Notes under the pieces: generated by a model
Databases searched by the model: none
What the model was told of the DNA's origin: nothing
The model's input: the letters and a program-made list of their open reading frames with translations, nothing else
DNA from: Vibrio sp. SNU_ST1
Lineage (GTDB): Bacteria; Pseudomonadota; Gammaproteobacteria; Enterobacterales; Vibrionaceae
Reading direction: 5' to 3'
DNA length: 64,000 nt
NCBI RefSeq assembly: GCF_030563405.1
Contig: NZ_CP130748.1
Coordinates: forward strand, 2,914,001 to 2,978,000
Program-made: the position numbers and the translations under genes
Shown: positions 59,254 through 64,000 of the stretch, in pieces
Numbering within the stretch: position 1 is the stretch's first letter
Layout of the letters: every line of letters starts with the position of its first letter

Positions 59254-60594
59254 ATGTCTGAGATGACTCCTCGCGAAATTGTTCACGAACTCAATCGCCA
59301 CATTATCGGCCAAGACAACGCTAAGCGCTCAGTAGCTATCGCTCTTCGTAACCGCTGGCGTCGTATGCAGCTTGAAGAAAGCCTACGTGTTGAAGTATCG
59401 CCAAAAAACATCCTGATGATTGGCCCAACGGGTGTCGGTAAAACTGAAATTGCTCGCCGTCTAGCTAAACTCGCTAATGCGCCCTTCATCAAAGTAGAAG
59501 CGACTAAGTTCACCGAAGTTGGCTACGTTGGTAAAGAGGTTGAGACCATCATCCGTGATCTAACGGACGTTGCGATTAAGATGACACATCAACAAGCGAT
59601 GGAAAAAGTACAATACCGCGCTGAAGAACAAGCTGAAGAACGTATTCTTGATGCCCTTCTACCACCAGCGCGTGATGCTTGGGGTCATAACGAGCAATCA
59701 ACTGAAGACACAACATCTTCAAACACTCGCCAGATTTTCCGTAAGAAACTGCGTGAAGGTAAGCTAGACGACAAAGAGATTGAAGTTGATGTAGCGGCGC
59801 CACAAATGGGTGTTGAAATCATGTCACCTCCAGGCATGGAAGAGATGACTAACCAGCTACAAGGCATGTTCCAAAATCTCGCTGGCGACACCAAGAAAAA
59901 GCGTAAGATGAAAATCAAAGACGCATTCAAAGCACTAACGGAAGAAGAAGCTGCGAAGCTTGTGAACCAGGAAGAGCTAAAAGAGAGCGCGATCTTCAAC
60001 GCTGAAAACAACGGCATCGTATTCATCGATGAGATCGACAAAATCTGTAAGCGTGGCGACAGCTCTGGTCCAGACGTATCTCGTGAAGGTGTTCAACGTG
60101 ACCTGCTCCCTCTGATCGAAGGCAGCACAGTATCAACTAAGCACGGTATGGTTAAAACTGACCACATCTTGTTTATTACTTCAGGTGCATTCCAAGTGGC
60201 TAAGCCATCTGACCTGATCCCTGAACTGCAAGGTCGCCTGCCAATCCGTGTTGAACTTGAAGCACTATCAGCACATGATTTCAAACGTATTCTTACTGAG
60301 CCAAAGGCATCACTGACAGAGCAGTACATTGCCCTGATGAAAACAGAAGATGTCGGCATTGAGTTCACTGAAGATGGCATCAACCAAATTGCTGATGCAG
60401 CATGGCGTGTGAACGAAACCACAGAAAACATCGGCGCGCGTCGTCTGCACACAGTCATGGAGCGCCTAATGGATGAGATTTCATTCGACGCAACAGACCG
60501 AGCAGGCAGCAAATTGGTGATTGATGAAGCTTACGTAATATCTAAGCTTGGCGAGCTCGTAGAAGACGAAGACCTAAGCCGCTTCATCCTGTAG
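59254..60594 (+). CDS. hslU: HslU ATPase subunit of HslVU
   Basis: 446-residue AAA+ unfoldase. Walker [12 protein letters not shown] (about 57-67), Walker [10 protein letters not shown], the intermediate I-domain (about 110-245, charged), and the C-terminal SRFIL that inserts into HslV to activate it. The pore motif is GYVG. AAGGAAA precedes the ATG. A terminator follows the stop codon. Confidence 0.98.
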   Translation: MSEMTPREIVHELNRHIIGQDNAKRSVAIALRNRWRRMQLEESLRVEVSPKNILMIGPTGVGKTEIARRLAKLANAPFIKVEATKFTEVGYVGKEVETIIRDLTDVAIKMTHQQAMEKVQYRAEEQAEERILDALLPPARDAWGHNEQSTEDTTSSNTRQIFRKKLREGKLDDKEIEVDVAAPQMGVEIMSPPGMEEMTNQLQGMFQNLAGDTKKKRKMKIKDAFKALTEEEAAKLVNQEELKESAIFNAENNGIVFIDEIDKICKRGDSSGPDVSREGVQRDLLPLIEGSTVSTKHGMVKTDHILFITSGAFQVAKPSDLIPELQGRLPIRVELEALSAHDFKRILTEPKASLTEQYIALMKTEDVGIEFTEDGINQIADAAWRVNETTENIGARRLHTVMERLMDEISFDATDRAGSKLVIDEAYVISKLGELVEDEDLSRFIL

Positions 60595-60653
60595 CACACC
60601 AAACTCCAACTTATTGCTCTATCTCAAAGAAATAGCAGCTAATAAGCGAATTC

Positions 60654-60680
60654 AAGGCCCACTTTCGAGTGGGCTTTTTA
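60654..60680 (+). terminator. intrinsic terminator of hslVU
   Basis: GCCCACT (60657-60663) pairs with AGTGGGC (60668-60674) around TTCG; TTTTTATT follows. Confidence 0.92.
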
Positions 60681-60749
60681 TTACCCGAAAAATGGGCGTA
60701 TACTCAAATCACAGTATGAAACGAAGACTTACAAAGAATTAGACCTACG

Positions 60750-61667
60750 ATGAAACAATCTCTACTGATTTGGCTTGATGCCGCACGCCCAAAAACTCTG
60801 CCTCTCGCACTTGTCTCTATTCTTACAGGAAGTAGTTTAGCGTTCGCTGGTGGTCATTTTTCTTTATCAATCGCACTATTGGCTTTTTTAACCGCCACTC
60901 TATTACAGATTCTGTCGAACTTAGCCAATGACTATGGCGACGCGGTAAAAGGCACAGACAACGAAAACCGTCTAGGGCCAACACGTGCAATGCAATCTGG
61001 CGCGGTGACCGCGAAAACCATGAAGCAAGCGATCATCCTCAACATCGTATTTACCATGCTCGCTGGGCTGATTCTTATCTTTCATGCCTTAACCTCGATT
61101 GAGAGTATCTTATCTTTCATTGCGTTAGGCGTATTAGCCATTGTTGCAGCCATCGCTTACACCGTCGGCAATAAACCTTATGGTTATATTGGCCTTGGCG
61201 ACTTATCGGTATTTATCTTCTTCGGTTTGTTAGGCGTTTCAGGGACTTATTTCTTACACACTGGCCATGTTGAACCAAGCCTGTCTCTGCCTGCACTAGG
61301 CTGCGGATTGATGGCGGTTGCGGTGCTCAATATCAACAACATGCGTGATATCGAAAACGACAGCGAATGTGGTAAGCGCACCATGGCGGTTCGTCTAGGG
61401 CAACGCAAAGCCAAGCACTATCATTTTGCACTGCTTGGGCTCGCCCTTGCCTCTTTCGCTATCTACCTACTGATTCAAGAAAAACCGGTCTGGATCAGCC
61501 TGCCGTTTTTACTGAGCATTATTATTGTTTATAAGCACGGTAAGGCCGTTTGGGAAACCGAAAAGCCAGCGCAGATTGCACCAATGATGCCCGTGATAGT
61601 GAAATGTTCACTGGTCACTAACCTATTGTTTGCAGGGGTTGTCGTAGCTCAAACTCTATTGAGTTAA
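60750..61667 (+). CDS. menA: 1,4-dihydroxy-2-naphthoate octaprenyltransferase
   Basis: 305-residue polytopic UbiA-family prenyltransferase that makes demethylmenaquinone. About eight hydrophobic helices; the first aspartate-rich motif is NLANDYGDAVKGTDN (about 69-83), the second NNMRDIENDSECGKRT. A promoter must lie in the short gap after the hslU terminator. 73 bp before rraA, and the hslVU-menA-rraA-zapB-glpX order matches enterobacteria. Confidence 0.97.
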   Translation: MKQSLLIWLDAARPKTLPLALVSILTGSSLAFAGGHFSLSIALLAFLTATLLQILSNLANDYGDAVKGTDNENRLGPTRAMQSGAVTAKTMKQAIILNIVFTMLAGLILIFHALTSIESILSFIALGVLAIVAAIAYTVGNKPYGYIGLGDLSVFIFFGLLGVSGTYFLHTGHVEPSLSLPALGCGLMAVAVLNINNMRDIENDSECGKRTMAVRLGQRKAKHYHFALLGLALASFAIYLLIQEKPVWISLPFLLSIIIVYKHGKAVWETEKPAQIAPMMPVIVKCSLVTNLLFAGVVVAQTLLS

Positions 61668-61740
61668 ATGAGACTAATCATTGCAAAGGGATCAAGCACC
61701 GATATACTCAAAGTAAGCTCATTGTTCAAAAGGTATACTA

Positions 61741-62259
61741 ATGGAATACAACACTTCAGCACTGTGCGACATATATTTGGATCAAGTTGATGTCGTGGAG
61801 CCAATGTTCAGCAACTTCGGTGGACGTGCATCCTTCGCAGGACAGATCACGACATTAAAGTGTTTTGAAGACAATGCTTTAATTCGCTCCGTATTAGAGC
61901 AAGATGGTTTGGGACGTGTGTTGTTAATCGATGGTGGCGGCTCACTGCGTAAAGCGCTGATCGATGCTGAGATTGCCCTACTTGCTGAAGACAATGAGTG
62001 GGAAGGTATTGTGGTTTACGGCTGCGTACGCGAAGTCGATGAACTAGAAGACATGAACATTGGTATTCAGGCTTTAGCTTCTATACCTGTAGGTGCGAGC
62101 CAAGAAGGTGTCGGCGAATTGGATGTACCTGTCAACTTTGGCAGCGTGACCTTCTTACCGGAAGATTACCTCTATGCAGACAACACTGGCATTATTCTTT
62201 CGGCAGAGCCTTTGGATGTAGAACTCGATCTGGATGTTGAAAAAGAAGAGGTCGAGTAA
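61741..62259 (+). CDS. rraA: RraA, regulator of ribonuclease E activity
   Basis: 172-residue trimeric protein that binds the RNase E degradosome and inhibits it. Family hallmarks are [12 protein letters not shown] and [12 protein letters not shown], and it has the C-terminal acidic tail (LDVEKEEVE). It lies after menA in the conserved order. Residues of the catalytic RraA-like aldolases are not conserved as a set. AAAGG precedes the ATG. Confidence 0.97.
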   Translation: MEYNTSALCDIYLDQVDVVEPMFSNFGGRASFAGQITTLKCFEDNALIRSVLEQDGLGRVLLIDGGGSLRKALIDAEIALLAEDNEWEGIVVYGCVREVDELEDMNIGIQALASIPVGASQEGVGELDVPVNFGSVTFLPEDYLYADNTGIILSAEPLDVELDLDVEKEEVE

Positions 62260-62318
62260 CTCACTCAGCTTCAAATAATAAAACAAGCCAAAGAACACAA
62301 AGCATAAGAATACAAACG

Positions 62319-62352
62319 AAAACGCCCGCTACTCAGTAGCGGGCGTTTTTTT
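62319..62352. terminator. bidirectional terminator between rraA and zapB
   Basis: AAAACGCCCGCTAC (62319-62332) pairs perfectly with GTAGCGGGCGTTTT (62336-62349) around a 3-base loop; T-run follows. Confidence 0.95.
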
Positions 62353-62368
62353 AAATCTGAAGAGTCGA

Positions 62369-62611
62369 TTACTCTACATCATCCATTTTACCTAGAAGGT
62401 TACGGATGCGATCTTGCCATGCTGAATGCTCTTCCTGCATTTGCTGAGTTTTTTGCTCTAGCTCGTGACGGCTTGCTTTAAGCTCACCAGCTTCTGTTGC
62501 TAGTGCTTGTTTCTCTTCTTTAAGCTCTTCCACTTCCATTTGAAGAAGTGCAATTGTATCTACTGCTGTTTGAATTTTTGCTTCTAGCTGCTCTAGTACT
62601 TCAAAAGACAT
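62369..62611 (-). CDS. zapB: cell division coiled-coil protein ZapB
   Basis: 80-residue, almost wholly coiled-coil protein (MSFEVLEQLEAKIQTAVDTI, with a Glu/Lys/Gln-rich heptad pattern). ZapB links the Z-ring through ZapA to the chromosome terminus. The length and neighbours match E. coli ZapB. AAAGG precedes the ATG. Confidence 0.95.
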   Translation of the reverse strand: MSFEVLEQLEAKIQTAVDTIALLQMEVEELKEEKQALATEAGELKASRHELEQKTQQMQEEHSAWQDRIRNLLGKMDDVE

Positions 62612-62935
62612 TCTGGCCTACCTTTAAGTTATCCGTTTGATGGTGAAGGTTCACTCCACTTATTTCCCCATTCTACTCAGCAGAGCAAGGATAAACACTC
62701 AATATATTCGATATTTTGCGCCATTCGATGAAAAAAACAGCGCTTTTTACCGAATATTGACGTGAGTGATTACCGCCACAAGGGCAAACCGATTATTTTG
62801 ATGAATAATAACTGTTTTCCACTGCGAATTGATCGAGAGCAATCTCCAAAAAACAAAAAAGCAAACGTTTCCTTTGGGATATGGTAAAATTCGCCGCGAA
62901 ATTTTTATTCCCCCTTTGATAATTTTGGAGTCCGC
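62612..62935. other. 324-bp divergent promoter region of zapB and glpX
   Basis: No gene seen. AT-rich in the middle. A LacI-family-like operator at 62859-62874 and a -10-like TAAAAT (62885-62890) lie near the glpX start. Confidence 0.5.
62859..62874 (+). promoter_or_regulatory. candidate LacI-family (PurR/Cra-like) operator before glpX
   Basis: AAGCAAACGTTTCCTT has a perfect GCAAACGTTT core and matches 13 of 16 bases of the PurR box; it also matches most of the Cra core. It overlaps the expected -35 region. Which regulator binds, if any, is unknown. Confidence 0.45.
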
Positions 62936-63943
62936 ATGAAACGCGATTTAGCAATGTCATTCTCTCGTGTCACAGAAGGTGCAGCACTCGCTGGTTACAA
63001 GTGGCTTGGTCGTGGCGATAAAAACGCTGCAGATGGCGCTGCTGTAGAAGTAATGCGTAGCCTACTAAACAAAACCGAAATTAGCGGTGAGATTGTTATC
63101 GGCGAAGGCGAAATCGATGATGCGCCTATGCTATACATCGGTGAAAACGTCGGTGTGGGCGGCGATGCTGTCGATATCGCCGTAGACCCAATTGAAGGGA
63201 CACGCATGACAGCAATGGGCCAATCAAATGCATTGGCGGTACTTGCTGCAGGCGAAAAAGGCAGCTTCCTTAAAGCGCCTGATATGTATATGGAAAAACT
63301 AGTTGTTGGCCCTGGCGCTAAAGGCGTAATTGACCTAGAACTGCCACTAACAGAAAACCTAGAAAACATCGCTAAAGCGTTAGGTAAAACACTCGATACC
63401 CTAGTCGTAACCACACTTGCTAAGCCTCGCCACGATCAAGTCATTGCCGACATGCAAGCTATGGGCGTTCGTGTATTTGCCGTGCCAGACGGTGATGTTG
63501 CAGCTTCTATCCTAACGTGTATGCCAGACAGCGAAGTAGACGTCATGTACTGCATCGGCGGCGCGCCTGAGGGTGTCGTTTCTGCTGCGGTAATTCGCGC
63601 ACTCGACGGTGACATGCACGCTCGTCTTCTTCCTCGTCATGAAGTAAAAGGCGATACAGAAGAGAACCGCAAGCACGGTGAGCTTGAACTAGAGCGTTGT
63701 GCAGAAATGGGCGTAACAGCGGGCATCGTCTTAAAGATGGAAGACATGGCACGCAGCGATAATGTTGTGTTCTCGGCAACAGGTATTACTAAGGGTGATC
63801 TTCTAGAGGGCATCACTCGCACAGGCAATATCGCAACCACAGAAACTCTGCTTATCCGTGGTCGCTGTCGTACGATTCGCCGCATCAAATCTATCCACTA
63901 CCTAGAGCGTAAAGACCCAGAAGTAATCGGTCACATCCTGTAG
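62936..63943 (+). CDS. glpX: class II fructose-1,6-bisphosphatase GlpX
   Basis: 335-residue metal-dependent phosphatase of gluconeogenesis. Motifs: VIGEGEIDDAP and VDPIEGT for metal and substrate, GAPEGVVSAA, and IRGRCRTIRRI near the C-terminus. TTGGAG precedes the ATG. It stands divergent from zapB, not in a glpFKX operon as in E. coli, so its control is likely different. A terminator follows the stop. Confidence 0.97.
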   Translation: MKRDLAMSFSRVTEGAALAGYKWLGRGDKNAADGAAVEVMRSLLNKTEISGEIVIGEGEIDDAPMLYIGENVGVGGDAVDIAVDPIEGTRMTAMGQSNALAVLAAGEKGSFLKAPDMYMEKLVVGPGAKGVIDLELPLTENLENIAKALGKTLDTLVVTTLAKPRHDQVIADMQAMGVRVFAVPDGDVAASILTCMPDSEVDVMYCIGGAPEGVVSAAVIRALDGDMHARLLPRHEVKGDTEENRKHGELELERCAEMGVTAGIVLKMEDMARSDNVVFSATGITKGDLLEGITRTGNIATTETLLIRGRCRTIRRIKSIHYLERKDPEVIGHIL

Positions 63944-63971
63944 ACCTAAACTAGGTTCAACAGAACATTCG

Positions 63972-63998
63972 AAGGCTGATACCAAGTATCAGCCTTTT
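63972..63998 (+). terminator. intrinsic terminator of glpX
   Basis: AAGGCTGATA (63972-63981) pairs perfectly with TATCAGCCTT (63987-63996). The window ends in TTTTGT, so any further T-run is not seen. Confidence 0.85.
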
Positions 63999-64000
63999 GT

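Noticed and set aside
60093..60512. 139-codon minus strand frame opposite hslU
   Set aside because: Antisense shadow of a highly conserved gene; no recognisable domain.

Overview
The window is a stretch of a Vibrionaceae chromosome, almost certainly genus Vibrio. The evidence is the near E. coli-identical CRP, the AphA regulator, the PrxGrx hybrid peroxiredoxin, the ArgH(A) fusion, the Xds-type nuclease with a GlyGly-CTERM tail, and a gene order that matches the crp-to-glpX part of Vibrio chromosome I. A Splendidus-clade species is plausible but cannot be proved from this sequence. It is core chromosome: I see no insertion sequence, prophage, integron, CRISPR array, tRNA or rRNA.

Layout. 1-4.8 kb (+): yheS (cut by the window edge), a TIGR02444 gene, yheT, yheU, prkB and crp. 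4.9-9.8 kb (-): a DUF1338 gene and the arginine succinyltransferase genes astD, astA and astC. 10.2-16.3 kb: pabA (-), a Cache-GGDEF-EAL c-di-GMP enzyme (+) and the extracellular nuclease xds (-). 16.7-28.3 kb (-): the cluster pilMNOPQ-aroK-aroB-damX-dam-rpe-gph-trpS, broken by several terminators. 28.5-34.8 kb: mrcA (+), then the peroxide-defence locus oxyR (-) / prxGrx (+) and a dihydrolipoyl-dehydrogenase-like flavoprotein. 35-42.6 kb: ridA, a small membrane zinc-ribbon protein, and the arginine genes argC-B-G-H(A) (-) divergent from argE (+). 42.9-46.4 kb (+): ppc and the quorum-sensing regulator aphA. 46.6-51.9 kb: metF, metL and metB (-) and metJ (+). 52.1-64 kb: maeB and rpmE (-), priA, cytR, ftsN, hslV, hslU, menA, rraA (+), zapB (-) and glpX (+).

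Regulation can be read from several operators: two 8-mer MetJ arrays (four boxes between metB and metJ, three before metF), 21-bp-phased ARG-box pairs before argH and between argC and argE, a weaker single ARG-like box before astC, an OxyR site between oxyR and prxGrx, CRP sites before crp and cytR, and a LacI-family-like operator before glpX. The aphA leader contains a stretch complementary to the conserved Qrr sRNA core.

The most unusual signal is a set of short tandem repeats that lie directly after stop codons and before intrinsic terminators. Read on the transcribed strand they are seven copies of AGAAGC (ftsN), seven of AGAAGCT (aphA) and seven of AGTAGCTT (maeB): one core, AG(A/T)AGC, plus zero, one or two T. 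In RNA they form runs or near-runs of A-R-N triplets, the sequence preferred by the distal face of Hfq, just ahead of a terminator U-tail. Two intergenic palindromic elements (4802-4890 and 34895-35009) look like dispersed REP/MITE-type repeats.
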